From the NCBI RefSeq assembly GCF_042477335.2, contig NC_091251.1, positions 33,310,501 to 33,374,500 of the forward strand: 64,000 nt of DNA. The letters are read 5' to 3'. This DNA is from Ovis canadensis (Eukaryota > Chordata > Mammalia > Artiodactyla > Bovidae). Positions 22,882-32,557 of this stretch are shown here, piece after piece; the stretch's first letter is position 1, and every line of letters begins with the position of its first letter. Position numbers and translations under genes: made by a program. The notes under the pieces are model-generated. The model saw only the letters and a program-made list of their open reading frames with translations. It was not told the DNA's origin and searched no databases.

Positions 22882-23310
22882 TTCTCCACAGTGAGGGACA
22901 CCTAGAGAGGTTCACAGAGTTACATGGAGAAGAGAAGAAGGAGGAGGGAGATAGAGGTGACCAGGAGAAGAGGGGGAATCAAAAGGGGAGAGAGCAATCT
23001 AGCCAGTAATCAATTCCCTATTTGCTTTCCACAGTCTGGAACACTCAGAGAGGTTCACGGAGTTACATAGAGAAGAGAGGAGGGAGGAAGGAGATAGAGG
23101 TGACCAGAAGAGCAGGGGGAGTCAAAAGGAGAGAGACCAATCTAGCCAGTAATCATTTCCCTAAGTGTTCTCCACAACCTGGAACACCCAAAGAGATTCA
23201 CAGAGTTAAGCAGAGAAGAGAAGGGGGAGGGAGGAGATAGAAGTGACCTGGGGGAGAAAAAGGAAAGTCAAAAGGGGAGAGAGCAATCAAGCCAGTAATC
23301 ACACTCCTTA
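22882..23310 (+). repeat. Tandem array, three copies of a ~143-bp unit
   Basis: Units begin near 22882, 23026 and 23168, each with 'tccaca', an 'agagg/agat-ttcacagagtta' motif, a purine-rich middle, 'gagagagcaatct/caagccag' and 'taatca'. Copies differ by substitutions and small indels. The family was not identified; it may be part of an old ruminant LTR or satellite. Confidence 0.75.
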
Positions 23311-23960
23311 GTAAAAATGGGTACTGAAGATTGGATTCTTAAAGGTACAAAATTAATAACAATACCAAAAAGCAAAGATTAAAAATCTAGACGTTAGACT
23401 CTCAAAAATACAATATTAAAAAAATTATAAAAAATGTATATATGAAATTTGCTTTAAAAATAGGGTCTTTTTGTGCAAGCTAATAGGTTTTAAAAATGAA
23501 AATTAAAGGAGTAATAACTTAAAATTTTTAAAAATTAAAAAAATGATACTAGTAAAATATATCTAGGAATTTCTCTGGAGCTGTTGAGGGCAGTGTGGGG
23601 TCAGTTCCGTTTCAGATGGTTCCTTGTTCCAGCTTATACTTCTTCTCAAGGTCTATAGGCCCCTTCTGATGTAGTCAATGCTAACTACCAGTTTTTAATC
23701 TGTTGCGCGTGTCACTTCCAAAGCGATTCCCTCTTCTTTATGTTGACTTCCTCTTTTGCAAGTCTCTTCAGTGTCTGATTTCCACCCTGACGCAAGGGGG
23801 TGGTGGTGGACACTTTTTTAGGCTTACTTGTTCAGTTGTGCTGTGGGGAGGGAGGAACACTGCAAACAAATATCACTAGCGTGTGTGGGGTGTGCTCGCA
23901 GTGTCTGGGCCACACTGGGTTTGCCACCCCCCAACCCGCCCCGCTCACGGCGTGTGTGCT
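23311..23960. repeat. AT-rich then GC-rich stretch of unresolved repeat
   Basis: The A/T-rich run (23340-23580) grades into sequence with repeat-like character ('ggttccttgttccagcttat', 'caaggtctataggcccc'). No coding exon is recognised. It may belong to the same inserted element as the flanking tandem arrays. Confidence 0.4.
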
Positions 23961-24160
23961 TTCTGGGTCTACACTGCTCAGGCTCCAGGTTGCTCTGCAG
24001 GGGAACTGTCTAAAGTGGGCCCTGGGTTGCATGCACTTCCCAGGTCTAAGCCGCTCAGGTTCAGGTTCTCGGGTACTCCACAAAGGCACAGTCTCGGTTG
24101 GGCCTGCGCTTTGTGCCCTTCCCAGGTCCAAGTAGCTCAGGCGACCAGGTGCTTGGCAAG
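23961..24160 (+). repeat. Second tandem array, ~80-bp unit
   Basis: The block 'ggtct/cc-a-agc-gctcagg' recurs starting at about 23966, 24043 and 24125 (periods of about 77 and 82 bp). Each is followed by a 'cagg/ctcgg' tract and, in the first two, by 'gtgggcc/gttgggcc' text. Confidence 0.65.
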
Positions 24161-24275
24161 CACAACACTCCAGGATTCTTGCCTAGAGAATTACACGGAC
24201 AGAGGAGACTGGTGGGCTAACAGTCCATGGGGTAACAGACAGTTGGACACGACCGAGCAATTACACTTTTACTTT
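24160..24275 (+). mobile_element. Bov-tA-like SINE fragment
   Basis: 'gattcttgcctagagaatta', 'cggacagaggagactggtgg' and 'cagttggacacgaccgagca' match the 3' half of Bov-tA. Confidence 0.7.
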
Positions 24276-24990
24276 CAGTGTCACCTGTGTCCAGACACTA
24301 AATGTGAATGATGTGATAGGAAAGGGAGGGGTGCCAGGAAGACAAAGATGAATTAGAGATCCATCCTAGTCTTAGGAAGTCATCCTAAAGAACAGGGTGG
24401 GGGCTGTCACATGCCATCAGCCATGAAGATAACCTGTATTTGGGACTTTCGTAAGATCATTTCCATCTGGAGGTCTCTTGAGTGTGTCCTGGGAGAGACG
24501 GCATTTGGGCAGAGTCCTTACAAGAATAATCAGGCTTTGGAAGGCTCTGCGGCTGAGGTCAGGGAATGAAGAAAGGTACAACCCTTGTCATCAGCTCAGG
24601 GCAAGCCCAGAGGGAGAATGAGGTTTTACTGCGAAAATTATGGGTAGATGGTTGGGTTTCTTCTCAAGGGTTGGGAGGGTAAAAAACACTTCCAAGGCAT
24701 TAAGGCGAAGGAAATTATACCACAGGACATTATGGGAAGGATAGGTCAATAAAATTCTTTTTGACCTTTACCTCCTCCTTTCTGCAATTACTTCCCCGGG
24801 GAAACCAAGGGCCAGATAACTTGAAGTGCGAAAAGTAACCCGGCTTAGTAAGTGGCAGAACCACCACTCTAGAATACAGACCCATTGATTTCATAGCAGG
24901 AACCATGCGGTCCGCTATGTACCTAAGTTCGAGATTCCACGGCTCCTGTAGACTCGCGACTTGGGTGCGGGCTCCACCCAGAGGGCTCAA
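24276..24990. other. Intergenic DNA between PSME2 and EMC9
   Basis: No gene, splice-bounded exon or named repeat was recognised here. Confidence 0.4.
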
Positions 24991-25474
24991 CAGGGCCTGT
25001 ATAGACGGGAAGCAGAGGTAACAGACGCAGCCATCTTGCAATCAAGAGCCGAAGTGGGACAGCCTAGCCAATCAGCGCGCGGGCAACTCTCTAGTTTCCA
25101 GTCAAAGGCGGGGCGAGGTTGGATACTACCGGTGATTGGGCAAAACGATACCCTCTAAGCCTATCAAAGAGTACCATGTGGGCGTGACTCCAGAAGCGGC
25201 TCGGACGCGGAGCCCGGCCTTTGCGTGTGGCAGGCTGCGCCGTTTGGGGGCGGGAGTGGCGGAGCTCGGTGCTGCAACATGCCGTTTTGGCCGCCTGCAT
25301 TCCGGGCCAAGTGGGGGCCGGGAGTCGGGCCGAGGTCGGCCTGAGCTGACCGACTGCTTTCGAGTCGAGTCAGCGTCACCGTCGAACCTAAGTGAGGGGG
25401 CACGGGGAAGGGCCTAGGAGGGCTCTGGGGCTCTGGAGGGGGCTTCGCGGACGCGAGCTGGGGCTCCGCTCGCC
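24991..25474 (+). promoter_or_regulatory. EMC9: EMC9 CpG-rich promoter region
   Basis: GC-rich DNA with a YY1-type GCCATCTTG (25030-25038) and a CCAATCAGCG NF-Y box near 25068, ahead of the EMC9 start. A possible donor (CCTAA|GTGAGG) near 25391 could end a non-coding exon, but no convincing matching acceptor precedes the ATG, so the 5' UTR structure is open. Confidence 0.5.
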
Positions 25475-27582
25475 ATGGGGGAGGTGGAGATCTCGGCCCG
25501 GGCCTACGTGAAGATGAGCCTGCACGCCGCCCGGTATCCGCATGCCGCTGTCAACGGGCTGTTGCTGGCGCCGGCGCCGCGGTCGGGAGAATGCCTGTGC
25601 CTCACCGACTGTGTGCCCCTGTTCCACAGCCACCTGGCCCTGTCTGTCATGCTGGAGGTCGCACTCAACCAGGTGCCGCCGGACGCCCATCGACCACCGC
25701 GAAATCACCGCGAAATCCCCTAACACCCCTAGCCCAAGCCCATCCCTGGTTTCTTGGCAGTAGTGCGCACCCACAGGGCGGGCGGCACGATTTAGTTACT
25801 GATGGCCCCTTTCCCATGGCAGGTGGATGTGTGGGGCGCGCAGGCCGGGCTGGTAGTGGCAGGGTACTACCATGCCAATGCAGCTTTGGACGACCAGAGG
25901 TGAGTGGGGTAGCCAGAGGCAGAAGGCTAAGGGTTATGGGGTGGCGGGTGTCAAGAGAACCTCTCTTGGTCATTCCTTCCATCTTCCCTTAATTCAAGGC
26001 TTAGGCACTGTAGAGCAGGCACTAGGCTGCGTACGCAGTGAGGAAATATAAAGAAGCTATTTTTCTGAAGGAGCTAGGTGGGGGTGGGTAAGACAATATC
26101 AGTCTGAAACCTGCTGTAACTGAGATGCCCCCCCACCGCCGTCCCGCCCCAACAAGTGCTGAAAACAAAGAAAGCTCAACTGGAAATTTTTATTTTTTTA
26201 AAGGAGGTTTCTTTTTATGTATACAGTTCACCATTTAACGACACAGGCTTGAACTACCTGGGGCCACAAACAGGCAAAAATTTTTCACTAAGTACTACAG
26301 TACTACAGGACCCAAGGTTGGTTGAATTCCAATGTGGAATCCAGAATAGGGAAGGCCCACTGTAAAGTTATCAGCAGATTTTCAGCTGCTGAAGGCTCTG
26401 TGCCCCTAACCCCATCGTTGTTCAAGGGTCAACTATATATATAGAAAAAGCTATCTAGTTATAATCAAGTATTCGGGTCAAACTATACTGTTTTGTAATT
26501 TGATTTTCCCTCCTTAATAAATATCTGACATCTTCCCATCTCTACACTAATAGCTACCTTAACCTAACAGCTATATAGTATGAATATGGGCGTACCATAA
26601 TTAATTTAATGCTTTACATTAAACATTGAGGTGGTTTCCATTTTTTTTTGTTATTACAGACACTGTCCTATTAATACAGTAAATTCTTTATAAGTAGAAT
26701 TTCTGGGCTAGCATATGTATAGTATACAATAGAAGTTTGGATGGTTATGCCAAATTACTCTACAAAAAGACCATCGTAGATTTCCACTCTCACCAGCAGT
26801 GTCTGAGCACCTGTTTCCCACAGCACTGCAGCATCAGGCAGTCATGCATAAAGCATCAAGTAGGCCGGGTGCCCCCAGGCCAGATACAGGGAAAGGCCAT
26901 CGCTGCATCCACGTCTTTGAGACCTGGGAGGCCCAGCTCAGATGGATGCAGTCTGCCCGCAGTATGCTCCTCACACCTCTGATCTTCCCTCTACACAGCC
27001 CTGGGCCCCTGGCCTTGAAAATCGCTGGGCGGATTGCTGAATTCTTCCCTGATGCAGTACTTATTATGGTGAGGCTTGGTTTTCAGAATGGGGAGTTGGA
27101 AAGAAAGGAGGAAGGGGGAACCCTTGAAACCCTCACCAGCCCTTCCTTGTCCACACAGTTGGATAATCAGAAACTGGTACCCCAGCCTCACGTGCCCCCA
27201 GTTATCGTCCTGGAGAACCATGGTCTCCGCTGGGTCCCCAAGGACAAGAACTTGTGAGTGCCCCTCTCCTTCCACCTCTTCTTGGAAGCCCACAGCTCCT
27301 GAGCCTCCTCTGTTGTTGGTTCTGTCCCAAGGGTCCTTCTCTAGACCTAACCTGGCCCCGCTCTCTGCTGAGTTTGACTGCCATGGAGGTTATTATTTCA
27401 GAGTGATGTGGAGGGACTGGGAAGAGTCACGGCAGATGGTGGGAGCATTACTAGAGGGCCGGGCCCACCAGCACCTTGTGGACTTTGACTGCCACCTTGA
27501 TGACATCCGAGAGGATTGGACCAACCAGCAGCTCAACGCCCAGATCACCCAGTGGGTTGGTCCCACAAATGGAAATACCTGA
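25475..27582 (+). CDS. EMC9: ER membrane protein complex subunit 9
   Basis: Cytosolic subunit of the ER membrane complex, a transmembrane-domain insertase; paralogue of EMC8 with an MPN-like UPF0172 fold. Five coding exons: 25475-25672, 25823-25899, 26999-27068, 27159-27253, 27402-27582. All introns are GT-AG; 206 codons (human 208). The start gives MGEVEISARAYVKM, and no signal peptide or membrane segment is seen, as expected. Recognisable segments are VWGAQAGLVVAGYYHANAA and the last exon's MWRDWEESRQM with QWVGPTNGNT at the end. The third intron segment (25900-26998) contains old DNA-transposon-like and L1 pieces. The gene runs in the same direction as PSME2 and converges on PSME1. Confidence 0.96.
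26160..26400. mobile_element. Old interspersed repeat, family unresolved
   Basis: 'agtactacagtactacagga', 'ggttggttgaattcc' and 'cccactgtaaagttat' resemble an ancient mammalian interspersed repeat. It lies in the EMC9 intron before 26999; the class is not certain. Confidence 0.35.
26440..26830 (-). mobile_element. Old L1 fragment, antisense
   Basis: Contains the recognisable reverse-complement L1 text 'ggtggtttccattttttttt', 'aatttctgggctagcata' and 'cactctcaccagcagtgtct'. Confidence 0.55.
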
Positions 27583-27611
27583 GCCAGGGCCAGAGGGGAG
27601 GCTCAGGATCC

Positions 27612-27617
27612 AATAAA
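27612..27617 (+). terminator. EMC9: EMC9 polyadenylation signal
   Basis: AATAAA 29 nt past the EMC9 stop codon, only 34 bp from the opposing PSME1 signal. Confidence 0.85.
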
Positions 27618-27651
27618 GAGACTTGGGCTGTTGGGCAATGGTATGACTATG

Positions 27652-27657
27652 TTTATT
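27652..27657 (-). terminator. PSME1: PSME1 polyadenylation signal
   Basis: AATAAA on the minus strand, 117 nt past the PSME1 stop codon. It faces the EMC9 signal at 27612. Confidence 0.85.
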
Positions 27658-27774
27658 GTGCCTGGGAGGCAAAGGTGAGGGAGAAACCAACAGGCAGAAG
27701 GTGGGGAAAGTCTGGAGTCCCCTGTAAAAGTCAGAAGGTCTCTGCTGGAGCCATCACAGAATGAGAAGAGGGTC

Positions 27775-30193
27775 TCAATAGATCATTCCCTTTGTTTCTC
27801 CCCTGGGCTTCTTGAGCTTCTCGAAGTTCTTCAGGATGATGTCATATAACACAGCCTATGGGGCCAGGGAGGAGAGAGTCAGCCACCAGCTCCCAGTGGC
27901 TCTGTACCCCATTTCTAGCCTTGTGGAGAGGTTGCACTTTGTAACCCTTCACCCCAGCCTGCAGGGTCAGGGAGTGGGTGGCTTGGGAAAGCTGCCTCAG
28001 CCCGCCCCCAACTCTCGCCTCCTCACATAAGCATTGCGGATCTCCATGACCATCAGCCGGATATCCCGGTACTCTGCCTCATCCAGCTCGTGCACCAGTT
28101 GCCGATAATCACCCTGCGGGAGACTTGGATCAGGCCTGACTTCAAGTGTCCCTCCTCCCTTGCACCCAGACTGAGACCTCACCTACCACATGGGGCTGCT
28201 TGGCTGCTTTAGTTACAGCATCACCGCGCTCAGAGAAATACCTGTGGGAAGTAGAAGGGTATGGAGCAGGAGGAGGAGGGAGCAGAGGCCTCAGTCTCTG
28301 CCAGAGGCAGAGCAGTGGGCAATGACTCACTTGGAAATTTGAGTGTGGAAGCCTTCTAGCTTGGTGTGAAGGGCAGTCATCAGCTCAAACACCTTCTCCT
28401 GGGGAAAGAAAGCAGAAGGGAAAGTGGAAAGCAGCAAGGACTGGAGAGAGAAAGTTGGCAGAGGAGTGGGGCAGTGCTCTCACCTGGACAGCCACACCAA
28501 AATTATTCCCATCCTCAATCCGAGGTATTTGTAGCTGTAGCCAGGTGGTGACCTGGGAGGAGGGAATGGCAAAGAAGCCCCATCAGTCTCAAACCCAATT
28601 CCCAGCTTCCTGTCCTTTGTTTCCTTGCTCACAGTGAATGGGAGTGTGTCAGGTCTGTCCTGAATGCCATGGCCTGGAATTCTGGCTTTACTTGCTGTGC
28701 CCTCTCCTGCTAAGACCTGGCAGGTGCCATGCCCAACTGGTAGGGAGAAAGGAAGACAAAGGGTTTGACCTGAAGTGTGTGGACGGAAGTGGGGGGGCTC
28801 ACCAGGTTGAGCTTCTCAATGACATCCTTGATCTCAGGCTTTACGCGCTGCAGGAGGACCACAATCTTCTCGTTGCAGCTCACTGGGCCACATGGAGGAC
28901 CTAGGAGGTGGGCACTGGGTCAGTCACATGACTGGGACTGTGCCAGGCAAGGAAAAGGCATCCTTAGGGAGGAGCTCCTGGGAAGTGAGACACAAGTCCC
29001 TTCCACCATAGTGATACCTTTGTCTTCATCTTCCCCTTTCTTCTTTTCATCCTTGTCTTCCTTCTGCAGGGAAAGGGAGGCTCTTGGGAGTCAGGCCTGA
29101 GGCTGATTTTTCCCCGGGTTGGGTCCCTCCTCCCAGGAATTCCCATCTTGCCTCCTGCTGTTTCCTCCGCTCCTCCTTCTCTTTCTCCTTGACTGGATCA
29201 GGCACTGGGATGTCCAATGGGGCCTTCAGATTGCTCAGGTTGGCTTCATTGAGAGCTGGCTCCTGGTGCAGGGTGGGAGAAGGGCTGGAGGCAGGGGCGA
29301 GCTCTCACCTCCTCACTCTCACAGCCCCTGAAGCTCTCCCTTTGGCCTCTACTCCCTGCCCAGCCCCAGTACCTTTAAAAATGCATCCAACTCAGAAATC
29401 TTCCTGGGAAAATAGCTCCCGAGCAGGTTCTCTGTCTGTGTGTAGGGTAACGGTAAGGGAGGATGGGGGTCAGAATCAAATTCCCTTCCTAAGCAGTGAA
29501 GGAAGGGCTGCCGCTGCCTAGCAAAGGAGGGCTGAGCAGTGGGCTTGGGGAGGGGTGGGGTGATGACCACGCAGGTCTTACCTTAGTACATAGGTCTTCA
29601 CGGAACACATCCACCTGTGGGACACAAGCAGCCCTTCAGAATTTGGCTTTATGGCCAGTTTATTCGAGAACCCTTAGGGTTGCATGGGGTGACTTGGGTG
29701 CGGTGGGATTTGGGGAATAACATTCCTGGAAGTGAAGGGCGAACTGTTCAAGAGGGAACAGATCCCTCGGTGGGCAGTGGGAGGAGGGATGTAAGAGAGC
29801 TGCTGCGACTGGGGCAGGGTCGGAGTGCCCTGTGGAATGGACGCGGGGCCTCCCATGGTGGCAGGGCAGAGCCCGAACCCCGTCTGTGTGTGGGCCCGGG
29901 CGCCAGGCCAGCAGATTTCCCCTTCACGCCAGGGCTCCGCTTCACCTCACCCCGCTGAACCTCGGCCGCCTCGCCTCTCCTCCCGCAGGCAGACCTGGCG
30001 GGGCTCTCCGGGCTCAGGTGCTCTGGGCACGGGGCCCATGAGTGTTCGGATGACTGACCCCTACTCGAGGGGCTGAGGGGCGGGTCACGGACTCCTTCAG
30101 TGTCTCGGAGGCACCCCTCCCTGATGGGCCCTTCCTAGAACCCGCAGCGCTCACCTTGGCTTGGGCTTCGGGCAGGACCCTGAGCGTGGCCAT
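27775..30193 (-). CDS. PSME1: Proteasome activator subunit 1 (PA28-alpha, 11S REG-alpha)
   Basis: Partner of PSME2 in the interferon-inducible 11S proteasome cap. Eleven coding exons on the minus strand: 30155-30193, 29582-29614, 29373-29435, 29152-29262, 29018-29063, 28803-28900, 28484-28552, 28331-28398, 28187-28241, 28027-28113, 27775-27855; 249 codons, equal to human. The start gives MATLRVLPEAQAK. Exons 4-5 (residues about 46-97) carry the lysine/glutamate KEKE loop typical of the alpha subunit. Exon 7 holds the activation-loop segment IPRIEDGNNFG. The C-terminus is KGMIY, the tail that docks on the 20S alpha ring. The intron after exon 4 uses a GC donor (GAG|GCAAGA); the others are GT-AG. 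Exon lengths closely mirror PSME2. Confidence 0.98.
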
Positions 30194-30600
30194 GGCCGGG
30201 GTAGGGGCCTGGCGAAGCACGCGGAGCGAGGAGTGGGCACGGGGAAGGGAAAGTGAAAGCAGCGCTCGCTCCCCGCACGGCCTTCCTGGGTAGTGGGAGT
30301 GGAGGTACTAGAGGAGGCGGGGACAGACCAGAGAGAGGCGAGGAGCTGAGTGCCGGGAGGTAGCCCAGCCGGGGCTCCCCCTAGAGTCGGAGAGGCGCCT
30401 TTCCGCCTCCCCGCATCCCCATCGCTGTCGGTCTTTCGATTCCCCGCCCACGACTCCGCCCACCTGCCCCACCCTCCCCTCGACGCCCCGCCTCCCCGGC
30501 CACGAGGCCGGGGCCCGCCTCAGGATTCCCCGCCCCTCCCGCCCCCTGCCCCAGACCTCGGGCTCTCTTCCCAGCGCCGCCTGGGACAGTGATTAGCCTT
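29800..30600 (-). promoter_or_regulatory. PSME1: PSME1 CpG-rich 5' region
   Basis: GC-rich DNA spanning exon 1 and upstream, with no TATA box seen near the ISRE. It contains the ISRE listed separately. Confidence 0.55.
30249..30258 (-). promoter_or_regulatory. PSME1: ISRE motif of PSME1
   Basis: GAAAGTGAAA on the plus strand (TTTCACTTTC in gene sense), 55 bp between motif and start codon. It is the counterpart of the PSME2 motif at 19395. Interferon response is inferred from the family and the motif. Confidence 0.7.
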
Positions 30601-30789
30601 ATCTGCCTCTCTTCTGGGTGGTGAAGCAAGACTTGGCTTCCCTTCCTTTGCCCTGCCAGCTTGGACCCCTAGCTCCACGGGCATCGTCTGGCCCACGCAG
30701 TGACGTTCAGACTCTGGCATCATCCCATCACAGGACCTGGTCAGCTCTCTTAAGACCCTTGTGGACTCCATTCCTCTGTAACCCACTCA

Positions 30790-31170
30790 CCACGCAGCAG
30801 CAGGATTCCACCTTGCTCTTGCTTAAAACGTTCTCAACTTCCTGTTGACCTTAGAATCCAAAGGACTTTCCTGGTCCAAAAGGCCTATCTGGCACCTGTT
30901 CCCCTTCAACTTTGCTTCCCACTGTTTTCTCCCTCTTTTCAGTTATAAATACCTGGACTTTCCAGTTGTTTCTCAGACCTGCCAGCGTTGTTCATTCCTG
31001 CCTCAAGGCCTTTGCTCTTGCTAATCCCTTTGCCTGACACAACCTACCCTGCCTCAGGATGTCATTCTGTTCTCAGCTTAGATATCACTTCTTCAGAAAG
31101 AACTCTGCTTATAACTCCCTCCAAGTCTATTAGAAAGCAGCCTGTTTTAGTACCTTCACAGCACTATCTC
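30790..31170 (-). mobile_element. L2 fossil, antisense
   Basis: Reverse-complement L2 text: 'cctcaaggcctttgctcttg', 'tctcagcttagatatcactt'. Diverged, ends approximate. Confidence 0.55.
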
Positions 31171-31211
31171 TATGAAGTTAGTTTCTTTTTTGAGGATAGT
31201 GTGGTTTAGAG

Positions 31212-31773
31212 CAGGAGTTGGCAAACTTTTTCTGTCAAAGACCATATAGTAAATATTTTAGGCTTTGTAGTACCTGTAGCAACTACTCAACTCTGCCATT
31301 GTAGCAGGAAACCAGCTATATAGTTAAATAAATGAGTGTGGCTAGTTACCCTAAAATTTTATTTATGGACTGCTGCTGCTAAGTCGCTTCAGTGGTGTCC
31401 GACTCTGTACGACCCCATAGACGGCAGCCCACCAGGCTCCCCCATCCCTGGGATTCTCCAGGCAAGAACACGGGAGTGGGTTGCCATTTCCTTCTCCAAT
31501 ACATGAAAGTGAGAAGTGAAAGTGAAGTCATTCAGTCGTGTCTGACTCTTAGCGACTCCATGGACTGCAGCCTACCAGGCTTCTCCATCCATGGGATTTT
31601 CCAGGCAAGAGTACTGGAGTAGGGTGCCATATGGACAGTGGCATTTCAATTTCATGTAATTTTCACCTGTTATGAAATATTCTTTTTTTTCAACCATTAA
31701 AAAATGTAAAATCATTTATTAGCTCTCAGGCCATATAAACAGTGGCCACAGGACTGTTGCTTGCTGATCTCTG
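31212..31773 (+). mobile_element. hAT-type DNA transposon fossil, split by a Bov-A2
   Basis: Starts CAGGAGTTGGCAAACTTTTT with 'atatagtaaatattttaggc' and ends 'cttgctgatctctg'. Termini CAG...CTG are flanked by 8-bp repeats matching 7 of 8 (gtttagag / ttttagag), as expected for hAT insertion. Bases 31367-31637 are a later SINE. The internal sequence is non-coding. Confidence 0.75.
31367..31637 (-). mobile_element. Bov-A2-type dimeric SINE, nested
   Basis: Two reverse-complement copies of the Bov-A unit ('ctccaggcaagaacacggga' and 'ttccaggcaagagtactgga') joined by a GAAGTGAAAGTGAAGT linker, inserted in the older hAT fossil. Confidence 0.85.
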
Positions 31774-31794
31774 TTTTAGAGCACAAACAACAGA

Positions 31795-31990
31795 TCCATA
31801 CTGCCTGGGTTAATAATTCTAGCTCCAATATTTACTAGTTGTGAAAAACTTACTTAGCTCTGCACTTCCATTTTCACAAATGTACAGTGGGAACACTCCT
31901 AACTCATGGTGTTGTTGTGAGGGCTAAATATGTGAATTTATATAAAGAATTTATAGATACGTAGAATGGTGCCTGATACAGAGTAAGCAC
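31795..31990 (+). mobile_element. MIR fossil
   Basis: MIR order: 'tgggttaataattctagctc', 'atggtgttgttgtgagggct', 'tggtgcctgatacagagtaa'. Confidence 0.65.
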
Positions 31991-32540
31991 AATAGTATTA
32001 TTATTTGTAAGTTTATCATCAGGTAGTAACCCACGGGCCCCCAAACAGCAAAAACTTTGTCTTTCTTATTCACATGGCAAAGAACTATGCTTGGCTCAAT
32101 GAACATCTTTTAAGAAAATAAGCATGTATAGACCCTCTTTGGAAAGACAGGGTAGAAAGGGAGGCTGAGTAGGGTGCCCAGATAGAAAGGCCCCTGAGGA
32201 TGGTTAGGGGGGATTCAGTGCTGGAGGCAGGAAAAACAAATCAACCAAGCTGGAGATGGAGCATCTGTTTAGTGGGAATGTTGCCCATCCCTGAGGACAC
32301 TGTTACCTGCCCTGGCAGTGCCAGTCTTTGACATCAGAGCCCCAGATATCTTGATGTCTGCAGAGACCAGGAAACTGAAAGGACAATAGGAGGGACAGGG
32401 GTCAAGCATAAGGACATTCAAGGTCAGTGACAGCAAGGAATGACTGGGGAACCCTGGCGACTATTATACTCTCTTCTTACCCTATCCACCCTTTACAGGT
32501 CCTGCCAACCCAGTGATGAACAGAGCCGGAGCTAGGTCTG
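31991..32540. other. Intergenic DNA between PSME1 and FITM1
   Basis: No gene or recognised repeat beyond the MIR to its left. Confidence 0.4.
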
Positions 32541-32547
32541 ATGTGAC

Positions 32548-32553
32548 TTTATT
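32548..32553 (-). terminator. FITM1: FITM1 polyadenylation signal
   Basis: AATAAA begins 5 nt after the FITM1 TGA stop codon (four bases between), so the 3' UTR should be only about 25-40 nt. Confidence 0.8.
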
Positions 32554-32557
32554 CCTT

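Noticed and set aside
28484-28552. Apparent one-base slip in PSME1 exon 7
   Set aside because: On recount the exon is 69 nt with four T's in the AATTTTGG tract, and the frame is intact.
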